From assembly GCA_040285825.1 (NCBI GenBank), contig JAUPSS010000011.1, forward strand, positions 817,658 to 881,657: a DNA stretch of 64,000 nt, written 5' to 3'. The stretch's first letter is position 1, and the number at the start of each line of letters is the position of its first letter. Shown here piece by piece: positions 9,539 to 21,150 of this stretch. The position numbers and the translations under genes are program-made. The DNA is from Eukaryota sp. TZLM1-RC. Its lineage: Eukaryota; Metamonada: BaSk clade. Below the pieces are notes generated by a model. It was given only the letters and a program-made list of their open reading frames with translations. It was not told the origin of the DNA and made no database searches.

Positions 9539-10435
9539 CTTGGATTTTGATGTTAGACTTGGCTTGGCCAAGAAATAGAATCCGGCTTTTGCAAATCTTT
9601 TACAAGTTATGTGTGACAGTACTTCTTCTGCCTTAGAAACAACAATTCCACAAGTTTATGGTACTCTCTTATCCGATTCTGCTTGGACTCTGAATATGAG
9701 ATTTCGTTCCTTTATCTGGCCTGATAATTTACCTCATAATTTAATTTGTAAATGTTCTCGAGAAATTACAACTACTCATTTGTTAAATTGTAAACATTTT
9801 ATTACTTTTAGAAGCAAAATTCACGATGCTGTAAGAGACCAATTGTATTGTATGTGTAAATCTCATAAAATTGAATCCTTCTTGGAACCTCTGTTGTCAA
9901 ATCTGTTTGATGCTGAAGATGATTTTCATAAGAATAATAGAGGTGATGTTATATTACCTGGATTAGATGGAATCTTCATTTTAGTAGATGTAATGTCTGT
10001 TGATCCTTGTAATGCCTCAAATGAAAGGCTTGTTAATTATGAAATTCATAATCCCCTTTCAAATGCTGAAAATTTCAAACTCAAAAAATACAATGAACCT
10101 TTGTCCAAATTGGCCAGTCTACAGCATGCAAAATACAATTTGTATCCATTTGTGTTTTCCCTTTTTGGTTTTCTTGCACCAACTGCTTTACGTTGTTTGG
10201 ATGATTTTGAATTGATTCTCAAGAGAAGAACTGGGAGAAATTTCAACAGATTGTTTTGGCAAAATAGAATTGTGTTTTCTATTTTTAAGGGGATGTTGAA
10301 GATGGTTTCTGATGCTTTGCTTTCTCTTGGATCTCACTATTAGAGAGTTGCATCTAGTGTTTTTGTTCTGGGAGAGATGGATTTTTTAGATGTTGATTTA
10401 TAGGTTTTGAATAAAATTAAAATTTTGTTAAAAAA
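9539..10435 (+). mobile_element. LINE-A, 3' part
   Basis: A 5'-truncated LINE-A from LDFDVRLGLAK to the LDVDL stop and the tail GAATAAAATTAAAATTTT. It holds the zinc knuckle (CKCSREITTTHLLNC) and endonuclease (RGDVILPGLDG ... VDVMSVDP). A stop near 9580 and a TAG at 10341-10343 (SHY-stop instead of SHYERVASS) interrupt it, so it cannot encode a full product. It is followed directly by LINE-B. Confidence 0.85.
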
Positions 10436-10436
10436 A

Positions 10437-10785
10437 TGCTGGTAGAAATACACAACTAGTTTTTATTGCTTTCCCATTTTCGATAAACGGAAGATTATCA
10501 GTTGAAGCAGAAACTTTTTTGAGGTGTCAAATAGTATTTCCATTTTCTTTCCAAAAAATGTTTCATGAAACAACAATGAAAAGATTTGATATTTTTGCAT
10601 GACGTTCTCGGATTCAATTTGCCATTATTAATAGATTACCTCGGTTATTCAATCGAATAAGGGATTCTTTAGCTGGACAGCAAGCAGATCAAGATTTTGT
10701 AGAGGAAATCTTGGTTCAATGATATTCGTCCCATTAGGTATGAATTAATTTAATTAAGTGTGCAAATGCAATAAATATTTTTTAT
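10437..10785 (+). mobile_element. LINE-B, 3' part, degraded
   Basis: LINE-B sequence from RNTQLVFIAFPFSING to the EEILVQ stop and tail GTGCAAATGCAATAAATA. A segment around 10520-10570 is diverged, with LINE-B's LDDFQKM region replaced by unrelated bases. It abuts the LINE-A tail on the left and the second duplication copy on the right. Confidence 0.8.
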
Positions 10786-11638
10786 AGTTCTTCAACTTAT
10801 TATTCTGGTTACATTCAACAATTCTTACACTTCTACGATGAGCAAGAAAGGTTTTTGCTGGAATACGTAATTGTTGATAATTCTCAACTCTCTGTTCCTC
10901 TGTAAAACCTATCGAATAGCTGTTATAAACTTTTCGCGTCCATGAATGTAATGTAGCTTTGAGTCAGAGAATTGGTTTAAGGAAAAGTTGATTTAATTTC
11001 TGATCATATTATATGAGCCTCAGGGAGCCAACATTAAGCCAGAATTCGAAATTTATTCTTAAAAGACAGAGAATGTTTCTTTAGATTCAAACAGATCCTA
11101 CAATCCAGAACTTATCAGTTACTCCATTAAAATAGATGTTTTGGTATAATATTTTGCATCATCATCCATGAATGAAACGACGACAGATATTCTGGTTGCC
11201 AATGGAAATAGATATCCTTATTTAGAGGTGTTCCATTAAAGAGTTTAAAATTATTTTAAAAAAGTTCAACTTTTTACAATTCAAAAGTCCTAAATCAATT
11301 GCTATAACATTCTTCCCAATTTCGGTGATTGTAGGGCAACAATTAAGGAACCTGTAAGATAGTAAAGTTCATAAACACGTACTTTGTGCAATATTAGAAA
11401 TAGACATCGTGATGAATAATGATCTGTTCTCGGTTTTTGTTTTGCAGCATGTTCAATGATCACTGTTGGATAAAGGACAAGCCTGAAATTTATGATCCCA
11501 CAAAAAGTTGATTTAAAACATGTGTTGTTTTCAATCATATCAGTGAATTAAATTAATAATAAATGTGATTATTGCTGTTTCGTTTTCTTTGCTGAATTGC
11601 AGGCAAATTGTCTTTGTATATGACACGTAGCTTAAACG
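10786..11638 (+). repeat. long direct duplication, copy 2
   Basis: Second copy of 8671-9538, ending at CACGTAGCTTAAACG. The sequence to its right (GTATATG ...) continues into apparently unique host DNA, so this copy is the one contiguous with the downstream locus. Confidence 0.85.
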
Positions 11639-11907
11639 GTATATGAAAACGTCAGCTTGCAGATGCCATGAATATCATTGTTTGGTATCAACAATGGTAG
11701 AATTGATTCACAGTAGATGTGGCTTTGGTATGTCAAGAATGATCGCAAAAATGATCATTATCTTGTCTTATGTGTGCTTTGAGTTGAAAAACTGATGGTA
11801 AACATAGTTCTGTACTGATTAAGCATCAACTACCATGTAGTATTGAAAAAAAGATCGCAACAAACACAGATAAGAAACATTTACAAAATAAACATGACCA
11901 GAGTAAT

Positions 11908-12237
11908 CTAATCCATAGGTCTAGGCGTTCCACAGATCTTACAACCTCCTACATCAGGTCCAGGACGAGGAGCTCTGTAGATACATTCAACAGTACCATC
12001 TACGAACCAACCTTCACGGTGCTTGCAGTAGAGCTTACAGTGTCCTTCATAGTTGCAGATGTACTGGGGACGATGTTGATGATTACATTCGTAACATCTG
12101 GTGTTGGTATTTGTACATTCGCATGTCTCAGTGTCTGCAGCACAAACACAATCATTGGATTGTTGAACGGGATCGGAGGTAAAAGATGCGTTAGCGACAA
12201 CTACAATGGCTAGAATCAACAAAAAGTGGAGATGCAT
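11908..12237 (-). CDS. small secreted cysteine-rich protein (109 aa)
   Basis: The preferred start is the ATG at 12237, giving MHLHFLLILAIVVVANA, a classic signal peptide; the open frame extends upstream to 12300 but that extension is partly inserted LINE-B sequence. The mature part has 12 cysteines, an even number suited to disulfides, in pairs such as DCVC, TCEC, RCYEC and GCKIC, and ends PRPMD. I do not recognise the family. It is likely secreted or extracellular. A LINE-B inserted 22 bp upstream of the start has separated it from its original upstream region, which now begins at 14108. Confidence 0.7.
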   Translation of the reverse strand: MHLHFLLILAIVVVANASFTSDPVQQSNDCVCAADTETCECTNTNTRCYECNHQHRPQYICNYEGHCKLYCKHREGWFVDGTVECIYRAPRPGPDVGGCKICGTPRPMD

Positions 12238-12269
12238 TGTTTGAAATGAAATGATTTCAATTTGTGAAC

Positions 12270-14107
12270 AATTTTGGTAACAACATTTTGATTTCATCAA
12301 GTGGCGTAAAGCAAGGAGATCCGTTAGGACCTCTTTTGTTTTGTTTGGCCATTCATCCTATTCTACTGCAAATTCAAGAGATGTTTCCTTCACTAAAAAT
12401 GATTGCATATATGGATGATGTTGTGCTTATTGGTGATTTAAATATTGTGAAAAAAGCAACTGTATGTTTTAAAGAATTATTTACCAAAATTGGTCTTCGA
12501 CTTAATTTACTTAAATGTGTTTTGTTATCGAATTCTCCAGTTTCCACAATAATTGATGATATTGAAATTCAAGCCAAATTATATTCAATTGATGCTATTC
12601 GTCATTTGGGTTCGTTTTTAGGAAATAATGATGAAATTACCAAAAAATTGTTTGAAAAGTTGAACTCAATTTCTGACAAAATTGACCGAATGATGAATTT
12701 AGATATAAAAAAACACATCAAATTTACCATTATAAGACTGTGTTTTAGTTCCAATTTTAATCATATATTTCGATCTACAAATCCTCTCGTCACTAGACCT
12801 TTGGCTCAAAAAGTTTAATGAGTTACGTGCAAAAGTTCTGTCTCAATTACTGGGATGTAAAATGTTTCAAATTCCAGATCATGCTTACCTTAGTCCACAA
12901 TATGGTGGTTTAGGGTGGACGAAGGCTTCTATTCTTACCTCGTGTGCTTTTGTTGGTGGATGCAGAAATGCAATCTTTGAGTTCTCCGAAAGATTTGCAG
13001 ATTGGGAAGATTTATTGATGACAACGCAAAGTTCCACTGTTTTTGCATTAAATGAAGAAATTTCAAGAATTGATGTAGAAAAATGGGGTCGATGTTTTCC
13101 CCAATCATTCAATGGCAATATTCCAGAAAAAAATGTTTTAAATTTGAAGTACACTCTTCGAACATTACAGAAAAAGATTGACTGGAATGTATGAAAAGAT
13201 CTTTATAATAATATTTGCAGCTCGGCTGTTTTAAATCAAGATCTTCACTCATTGTTATTGGAAAAGGGTGTTTGTGAAAACAAGGTGTCAGATTCTTCAC
13301 TTTTTGTAACCATTGTACCACGAAGATTTGGATTGTGTGCTACAAATGAAGCATTTGTAACAAAAATGAGATTATATTTGAACATCCCCATTAACCAATT
13401 ATTATCAAAAGAAAAATGTATTTGTTCGAATTCACCTCAACTCACTTTGCGCCATGCTCTAAATTGCTCTAAATTGATAACTTATCGTTCTTCATTACAT
13501 GATGCTGTTAGAGACACTGTTTTCAATATGTCACAAACTGCAAGGATATCGTGTATCAAAGAGCCCCTGCTGAAAGAAACACTTTCTCTGAATAATTTTG
13601 GTTCTGATGATAGAGGTGATGTATACTGTGATTGGATTGATAATTCTGAAGCTATTGTTGACTTTGTCTCATGTAATGTTGCAAACGATACGTTGGTTCA
13701 CAGAAGAAAACTTAATCCTGTGGCTGCTCTGGATTTTAAAGCAAAAGAAAAACATAGAAAATATGATAAAGAAATTGAAGATGCAAATATCGATAGAAAT
13801 ACACAGCTGGTTTTTATTGCTTTTCCATTTTCGATAAATGGAAGATTATCAGTTGAAGCAGAAACTTTTTTGGATGACTTCCAAAAAATGGTGAAAGAAA
13901 AACAATGAAAAGATTTGATATTTTTTTATGGCGTTCACGGATTCAATTTGCCATTATTAATAGATTACCGCGGTTTTTCAATCGAATTAGAGAAGCTTTA
14001 GCTAGACAGCAAGCAAATATAGATTTTGTAGAGGAAATCTTGGTTTAATGATAGTCGTCCCATTAGTTATGATTTAATTTAATCAAGTGTGCAAATTCAA
14101 TAAAATA
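12270..14107 (+). mobile_element. LINE-B insertion, 5'-truncated, with 11-bp target duplication
   Basis: A 1,838-bp LINE-B flanked by AATTTGTGAAC at 12259-12269 and 14108-14118. It begins inside reverse transcriptase just before SSGVKQGDPLGPLLFCLA and contains the catalytic AYMDD, the zinc knuckle CICSNSPQLTLRHALNC and the endonuclease (RGDVYCDWIDN ... VDFVSCNV). The frame is broken near 12818, at a TGA at 13192 and by a lost A near 13900. The tail ends TTCAATAAAATA. It sits tail-to-tail with the secreted gene's upstream side. Confidence 0.9.
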
Positions 14108-14118
14108 AATTTGTGAAC

Positions 14119-14449
14119 GTTAAACCACAAATTAGATGATTGTGTGAGAGAGAGGATATTCTAAAAGAAGCTATCGTTCATCCAAATCTATTTAGCGTTT
14201 AAAGCTTTTCTATTGCATAGTTGACACGGTGGTCTAGATATGAAGGACAATAGGAACCCAGAAGTGTCCAAAAAGCATCCAGTAAAACTTCAACAGGAGA
14301 AAGCACAGCAATTGGCAAACGATTGACAATTTTCTATAAATAAAACGATAAATAAACGATAACTAGTAAAACGTTGTATTTAATCTATGGGTGAAAGAAA
14401 TTTAATTCATCATTTCACGATTTCATCACACACAAAAACCACCATTACG
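14119..14449. other. intergenic, former upstream region of the secreted gene
   Basis: No gene is recognisable. Before the LINE-B insertion this sequence was next to the start of the gene at 11908-12237, so it may hold that gene's promoter. Bases 14430-14449 share an 18-base match (AAAAACCACCATTACGTT region) with the LINE-A N-terminal coding sequence near 17803. Confidence 0.5.
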
Positions 14450-14880
14450 TTTGCTAAAAGAGATGAAACTCCTCTTTGCTTTGCTGAAAAGAGCAAAATC
14501 AAAAAGTACAATGAACCCTTATCTCAGCTAGGACGTGTTGAGCATGTTAAGTATCAGTGGTTCCATTTGATGTTTCTCTTTTTGGTAACATTGGAATATC
14601 TGGCATTAAATTTGTTGAAGGTTTCAGAAGTTTAATAAAAGAAAGAGCAGGAAAAGAATTGAACTTCAATTTCTGGCAAAATAGAAGTGTTTTCAGTATT
14701 CTTAAAGCAATTCCAGAAATGTTGACTAAAGCACTGTTACAATTAGGAATAGAGTATGAAAATCGCGCGCTTAAATTTGATTTGATGATCTTGATGCGTG
14801 TATTGAGGATATTGAGTTCTAGTTTTTTGTTTAATGTTTTGTTAGCGTTGAAAATAAATTTTATTCAAAATTTATTTTTC
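14450..14880 (+). mobile_element. LINE-E, 3' part
   Basis: A C-terminal LINE-E fragment reading FAKRDETPLCFAEKSK, KKYNEPLSQLGRVEHVKYQ and, after a one-base shift near 14560, SLFGNIGIS-like sequence to the end of the frame near 14821. LINE-E is the closest relative of LINE-D. Its tail (TTAGCGTTGAAAATAAATT) is followed directly by the inverted 3' tail of LINE-A at 14881. Confidence 0.8.
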
Positions 14881-17395
14881 AAAAATTTAATTTTATTCTA
14901 AACCTTTTATTAATTTATTGAATTTGCACACTTGATTAAATTAAATCATAACTAATGGGACGACTATCATTAAACCAAGATTTCCTCTACAAAATCTTGA
15001 TTTGCTTGCTGTCTAGCTAAAGCTTCTCTAATTCGATTGGAAAACCGCGGTAATCTATTAATAATGGCAAATTGAATCCGTGAACGCCATAAAAAAATAT
15101 CAAATCTTTTCATTGTTTTTTCTTTCACCATTTTTTGGAAGCCATCCAAAAAGTTTCTGCTTCAACTGATAATCTTCCATTTATCGAAAATGGAAAAGCA
15201 ATAAAAACCAGCTGTGTATTTCTATCGATATTTGCATCTTCAATTTCTTTATCATATTTTCTATATTTTTCTTTTGCTTTAAAATCCAGAGCAGCCACAG
15301 GATTAAGTTTTCTTCTGTGAACCAAAGTATCGTTTGCAACATTACATGAGACAAAGTCAACAATAGCTTCAGAATTATCAATCCAATCACAGTATACATC
15401 ACCTCTATCATCAGAACCAAAATTATTCAGAGAAAGTGTTTCTTTCAGCAGGGGCTCTTTGATACACGATATCCTTGCAGTTCTAAACCTATAAATCAAC
15501 ATCTAAAAAATCCATCTCTCCCACAACAAAAACACTAGATGCAACTCTCTCATAGTGAGATCCAAGAGAAAGCAAAGCATCAGAAACCATCTTCAACATA
15601 CCCTTAAAAATAGAAAACACAATTCTAATTTGCCAAAACAATCTGTTGAAATTTCTGCCAGTTCTTCTCTTTACAATCATTTCAAAATCATCCAAAAAAC
15701 GTAAAGCAGTTGGTGCAAGTGAACCAAAAAGGGAAAATACAAATGGATACAAATTGTATTTTGCATGCTGTAGACTGGCCAATTTGGACAAAGGTTCATT
15801 GTATTTTTTGAATTTAAAATTTTCAGCATTTGAAAGGGGATTATGAATTTCAGAATTAACAAGCCTTTCATTTGAGGCATTACAAGGATCAACAGACATC
15901 ACATCCAATAAAATAAAGCTTCCATCTAATCCAGGTAATATGACGTCACCTCTATTATTCTTATGAAAATCATTTTCAGCATCAAACAGATTTGACAACA
16001 GAGGTTCCAAGAAGGATTCAATTCTATGAGATTTACACATACAATATAACTGGTCTCTTACAGCATCATGAACCTTGCTTCTAAAAGTAATAAAATGTTT
16101 ACAATTTAACAAATGAGTAGTTGTAATTTCTCGAGAACATTTACAAATTAAATTATGAGGTAAATTATCAGGCCAGATAAAGGAACGAAATCTCATATTC
16201 AGAGTCCAAGCAGAATCGGATAAGAGAGTACCATAAACTTGTGGAATTGTTGTTACTAAGGCAGAAGAAGTACTGTCACACATATCTTGTAAAAGATTTG
16301 CAAAAGCGGGATTCTTTTTCTTGGCCAAGCCAAGTCTAACATCAAAATCCAAGCTTTCAAAAATCTTTGACAATTTTTGTTGAAGCTTTTAAACAGCAAA
16401 ACTGTAAATTAAATAGAGATCGGTTTGGAATTTCTTGAATTGATTGAGGAAAACATTTGGTCCAAATTTGTGGCGGTAATTTTTCAACTTCACAAAATAA
16501 CTCATACAAATAGGGACTACAATTGGGGACTAACAGATGAGAATCATCAGGAAATCTACGAGAAAATTCATAAATAAAATTTTTGCCACCACCCAAGAAT
16601 GCTGATTGACACAAAATTGAAGATTTAGTAAATCCAACACCCCCCAAATTTGCTGAAGAAAATAAATGGCTTTTCAACATTTCTGGTTCTACATCCAATA
16701 AATCAGCAAAAAATTCTGTTCTCAATGAATTAAAAGAACGACAAAAATCTAATGCTATGGAAGGAGCACAAGATCTCAAAATGTGGGTTATTCTCCCAGT
16801 GTAGCAAATTTTAAGCATAAAAAATTTAATATGCTTTTCTATATCTAAAGAAGAAATTGAATCAAGTTCAATTTTCATTTTTTCCAAAATAACTTGCAAT
16901 TCATTCTGAATTTGAGGCACATTTCCTAACCAACAACCAAGGAACTTAAAAGCATCACTACTATAATTAGTAAAAGGGACAATAGAATCGTTTATCACGA
17001 GGTCTTGAGCAGAAGAGCCAATCAGAAGGCATTTGCTGGCATTAAGATGAAGCCCAATATTTTCATATGAATCGACAATTTCTTGAGCAACCAATTCTAG
17101 TAAATCAAATGAAACAATCAAGGATATATCATCCATATAAGCAACTATTTTTATAGAAGGGTATTTTTGCTTAATGATATTTAAAGTTTTGTGAATAGCT
17201 AAACAAAACAATAATGGACCTAAAGGGTCACCCTGCTGCACACCAGAAGATGATTTAAGAGCAAATGAATTAAAAACTAAATCTGATTCTTTACCATAAA
17301 AATGGTAGAAAAAACTCGATAGCTCAGGAAAATCAGATATAATAACTTCAAAAATTGCTTCTCGCTTTACAGAATTAAAAGCATTTTTAAAGTCG
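14881..17395 (-). mobile_element. LINE-A with a LINE-B nested in its 3' UTR
   Basis: Minus-strand LINE-A, 5'-truncated inside RT. The RT part (16357-17241) has the QQGDPLGPLLFCLA motif and AYMDD, and the downstream frame (15489-16373) has the zinc knuckle, the RGDV ... LDVMSVD endonuclease and the LDVDL stop. The two frames overlap out of phase near 16370. The 3' UTR is split: TTCTAAACCT at 15481-15490 is repeated at 14896-14905 around the nested LINE-B, and the LINE-A tail resumes at 14881-14905. Its 5' end stops in FKNAFNSVKRE, followed by about 20 unassigned bases. Confidence 0.85.
14906..15480 (-). mobile_element. LINE-B nested in LINE-A 3' UTR, 10-bp target duplication
   Basis: A 575-bp LINE-B that begins at ARISCIKEPLLKETL and runs to the 3' tail, flanked by TTCTAAACCT on both sides. 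One base is missing at 15149-15152 (AAAAG where other copies have AAAAAAG), breaking the FLDDFQKM region. A second LINE-B insertion at the same LINE-A position is at 54999-55099. Confidence 0.85.
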
Positions 17396-17415
17396 TATGC
17401 GAAATAAAGCCCTTG

Positions 17416-17533
17416 GAAGATGGTTTCTGATGCTTTGCTTTCTCTTGGATCTCACTATGAGAGAGTTGCATCTAGTGTTTTTGTTTTGGGAGAGATGGAT
17501 TTTTTAGATGTTGATTTATAGGTTTAGAATAAA
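17416..17533 (+). mobile_element. LINE-A 3' end joined head-to-tail to the next LINE-A
   Basis: The last ~35 codons of LINE-A (MVSDALLSLGSHYERVASS ... LDVDL stop) and the first bases of its tail (GGTTTAGAATAAA), immediately followed by the 5' UTR of the nearly full-length LINE-A at 17535. The left junction is with the truncated inverted LINE-A. Confidence 0.85.
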
Positions 17534-17534
17534 G

Positions 17535-20500
17535 GTTTTTTTTCCTCCCTCCCTTAGTCAACCCTTTCATTTTTCACTTTTTGTCAAGGCGTCAAAGTCG
17601 TACTGTTTCTCTGTCAAAACGATGCCTTTGGCTGATAGTGACTCTGATACTGATTGGAACGCCCAAGCAAAGATTCTACCAGTCAATCAAGCTCATCCAC
17701 TCCACTTCCCCACTCTCCCCACAATACAAGCTATGCTCGAAATTCATCTCAAAAAAATTTTCATTCAAAAACTGATCATTGTACCAGAAAAAACACAGAA
17801 AAACCACCATTACGTTCCTTACGTTCTGTTGCGCGTTCTATTAACAACTCTGTTTCTCGAAATTTGTTTTCTCCAGCTGAAACTGCAAAAAGTCAAAAGT
17901 CTATTTCTACTTTTAACTCACAAATTGACAAAATAGAAAGAACTGAAAAAATGAAACCACTGCCATTAAAAGGTTCTAAATGTTCGATTTGTGGTATCGG
18001 TGGTCATAATTCGAGAACGTGCCCTGAAAAACAAAAATGAGAAATTGAATTCAAATCTGCTCAACAGATTCTCGAATGTTCTGTTCCAGCTGATGCCGTT
18101 GTGAAAGGTGCTGAAAATAATTTTTCTGACGATCAACATTTAAATGCTTCTAGTGCTCACTCTTCTTCCCCTTCTGAAAACAGTAATTTTTGCTGTCCAT
18201 TTTGCAAAAAAATGTTGCAGAATCAAGAAATGGTCGAAAACTTCTGTTTTGTACGAATTGTAAAGCCGTTGATACCGTAAGACCCCCGATCCGGATCCCA
18301 GTAGAAATTAGTCCCGCCAGCACAATCCCCTTCTCAATGGAAATGAGAAATTTTACTTCTGAATTGAAAAATAATAAGTGGAATATTTCATCCTTCTGGA
18401 AATATTTTGCTCGAAAAAACAAAAATTGTTTTAGGAAAAAATTTGGAAATAGAAAAATTGTAAAATCAAAAATTTGCCGAAAATTGTGCTTACGTGGTCG
18501 TTATGGTGCCGCAAAGCAGTCCTTGTTTTCCTCTTCTTTGGCTGATGCAAACTCTGATACCCTTGAAAAACTTCAAAAGTTGCATCCTCAAGAAAATTTC
18601 AAGTGCAGCAAGCCTGATGTGTGTCCTTTTTGGATTGAAAATCCTATTACTGCAATTGAAGTTCTTAAAGCTATTCAGAAATTACCAAAGGGTAAAGCAG
18701 CAGGAATTTCTGGAATTTCGTTTGATCTCTTAAAAATAGCGAGTTCCAGTGCACCCGAAATTGCTGATGATCTAGCCCATTATTTTCAACAATTAATTGT
18801 TTTGAAAATTAATCCTCCATTTGAATTACTCGCTGCACGTCCGATTGCTTTAGTAAAGCCTGGAAACGGAATCAAACCTGATGGAATACGCCCAATTGCT
18901 GTTGGTGAATCTCTTTCTCGTTTGCTAGCATCAATTGTCTTCGATCGTGTCAAAGACAAAGCTTCTACATTTTTGAATCCTCATCAATTTGGAATCAAAA
19001 CAATTGATGGTGCTTCTGTTGCTGCTATTGCCTCTGATACCTTTTTTAATGCAGAGGAAAATAATTTTATTTTTAATCTCGACTATAAAAATGCTTTTAA
19101 TTCTGTAAAGCGAGAAGCAATTTTTGAAGTTATTAAATCTGATTTTCCTGAGCTATCGAGTTTTTTCTACCATTTTTATGGGAAAGAATCAGATTTAATT
19201 TTTAATTCATTTGGTCTCAAATCATCTTCTGGTGTGAAGCAAGGTGATCCTTTAGGCCCGTTATTGTTTTGTTTAGCTATTCACAAAACTTTAAATATCA
19301 TTAAGCAAAAATACCATTCTTTAAAAAAAGTTGCTTATATGGATGATATATCCTTGATTGGTTCATTTGATTTACTAGAATTGGTTGCTCAAGAAATTGC
19401 CGATTCATATCAAAATATTGGGCTTCATCTTAATGCCAGCAAATGCCTTCTGATTGGCTCTTCTGCTCAAGACCTCGTGATAAACGATTCTATTGTCCCT
19501 TTTACTATTTATAGTAGTGATGCTTTTAAGTTCCTTGGTTGTTGGTTAGGAAATGTGCCTCAAATTCAGAATGAATTGCAAGTTATTTTGGAAAAAATGA
19601 AAATTGAACTTGATTCAATTTCTTCTTTAGATATAGAAAAGCATATTAAATTTTTCATGCTTAAAATTTGCTACACTGGGAGAATAACCCACATTTTAAG
19701 ATCTTGTGCTCCTTCCATAGCATTAGTTTTTTGTCGTTCCTTTCAATGAGAACAGAATTTTTTGCTGATTTATTGGATGTATAACCAGGAATGTTGAAAA
19801 GTCACTTATTTTCTTCAGCAAATTTGGGGGGTATTGGATTTACTATGTCTTCAATTTTGTGTCAATCAGCATTCTTGGGTGGTGGCAAAAATTTCATTTA
19901 TGAATTTTCTCGTAGATTTCCTGATGATTCTCATCTGTTAGTCCCCAATTGGAGTCCCTATTTGTATAAGTTATCTTGTGAACTTGAAAAATTGCCGCCA
20001 CAAATTTGGACCAAATGTTTTCCTCAATCAATTCAAGAAATTCCAAACCGATCTCTATTTAATTTACAGTTTTGCTGTAAAAAGCTTCAACAATAATTGT
20101 CAAAGATTTTTGAAAGCTTGGATTTTGATGTTAGACTTGGCTTGGCCAAGAAAAAGAATCCCGCTTTTTCAAATCTTTTACAAGATATGTGTGACAGTAC
20201 TTCTTTTGCCTTAGTAACAACAATTCCCCAAGTTTATGGTGCTCTCTTAACCGATTCTGCTTGGACTCTGAATATGAGATTTCGTTCCTTTATCTGGCCT
20301 GATAATTTACCTCATAATTTAATTTGTTAATGTTCTCGAGAAATTACAACTACTCATTTGTTAAATTGTAAACATTTTATTACTTTTAGAAGCAAAATTC
20401 ACGATGCTGTAAGAGACCAATTGTATTGTATGTGTAAATCTCATAAAATTGAATCCTTCTTGGAACCTCTGTTGTCAAATCTGTTTGATGCTGAAGATGA

Positions 20501-21000
20501 TTTTCGTAAGAATAATAGAGGTGATGTTATATTACCTGGATTAGATGGAAGTTTCATTTTATTGGATGTAATGTCTGTTGATCCTTGTAATGCCTCAAAT
20601 GAAAGGCTTGTTAATTCTGAAATTCATAATCCCCTTTCAAATGCTGAGAATTCTAAATTCAAAAAATACAATGAACCTTTGTCCAAATTGGCCAGTGAAC
20701 AGCATGCAAAATACAATTTGTATCCATTTGTATTTTCCCTTTCTGATTCACTTGCACCGAATGCTTTACGTTTTTTGGATGATTTTGAAATGATTGTAAA
20801 GAGAAGAACTGGCAGAAATTTCAACAGATTGTTTTGGCAAAATAGAATTGTGTTTTCTATTTTTAAGGGGATGTTGAAGATGGTTTCTGATGCTTTGCTT
20901 TCTCTTGGATCTCACTATGAGAGAGTTGCATCTAGTGTTTTTGTTTTGGGAGAGATGGATTTTTTAGATGTTGATTTATAGGTTTAGAATAAAATTAAAA
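17535..21000 (+). mobile_element. LINE-A, most complete copy in the window (~3.46 kb)
   Basis: Starts with a pyrimidine-rich 5' UTR (CCTCCCTCCCTTAG) about 85 bp long, and ends with the LINE-A tail GAATAAAATTAAAATTTT. It defines the family: N-terminal CCHC knuckle, a second zinc-binding motif, reverse transcriptase, a C-terminal C-x-C-x7-H-x4-C knuckle and a restriction-like endonuclease. This is the layout of endonuclease-type RLE non-LTR elements such as the R2 group, but no ribosomal or other fixed target is visible. No clear target duplication was found because both flanks at the left are other LINE pieces. Confidence 0.88.
17622..20981 (+). pseudogene. LINE-A polyprotein (zinc knuckle, RT, RLE endonuclease), broken
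   Basis: The ATG at 17622 (MPLADSDSDTD) is the likely start; a one-base shift near 17655 leads into a Ser/Lys-rich region ending in the knuckle CSICGIGGHNSRTC and a TGA at 18038. After that come a CPFC ... CTNC motif (the first Cys pair near 18200), RT from about 18600 (KGKAAGISGISFDLL, GIRPIAVGESLSRLL, SSGVKQGDPLGP), AYMDD at 19333-19347, then the knuckle and the endonuclease (RGDVILPGLDG ... LDVMSVD). Breaks: a 5-bp loss near 19745, a TAA at about 19783, an extra base near 20094 and TAA at 20328. The longest intact piece is 18190-19749 (519 codons). It would have made first-strand cDNA at a nicked chromosomal site. Confidence 0.85.
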
Positions 21001-21150
21001 TTTTGGTCGAAAATAATGTTTTGAAGATATTGACTTTTAGACTGTAGTTATAAACAGTTCAACTAATTTATTATTGAGCGACCATCTTTTTGCTTTGGCG
21101 ACATAATTGCCGACATATTTAAAATTATGTTACAAAATTAAAAAAAACAG

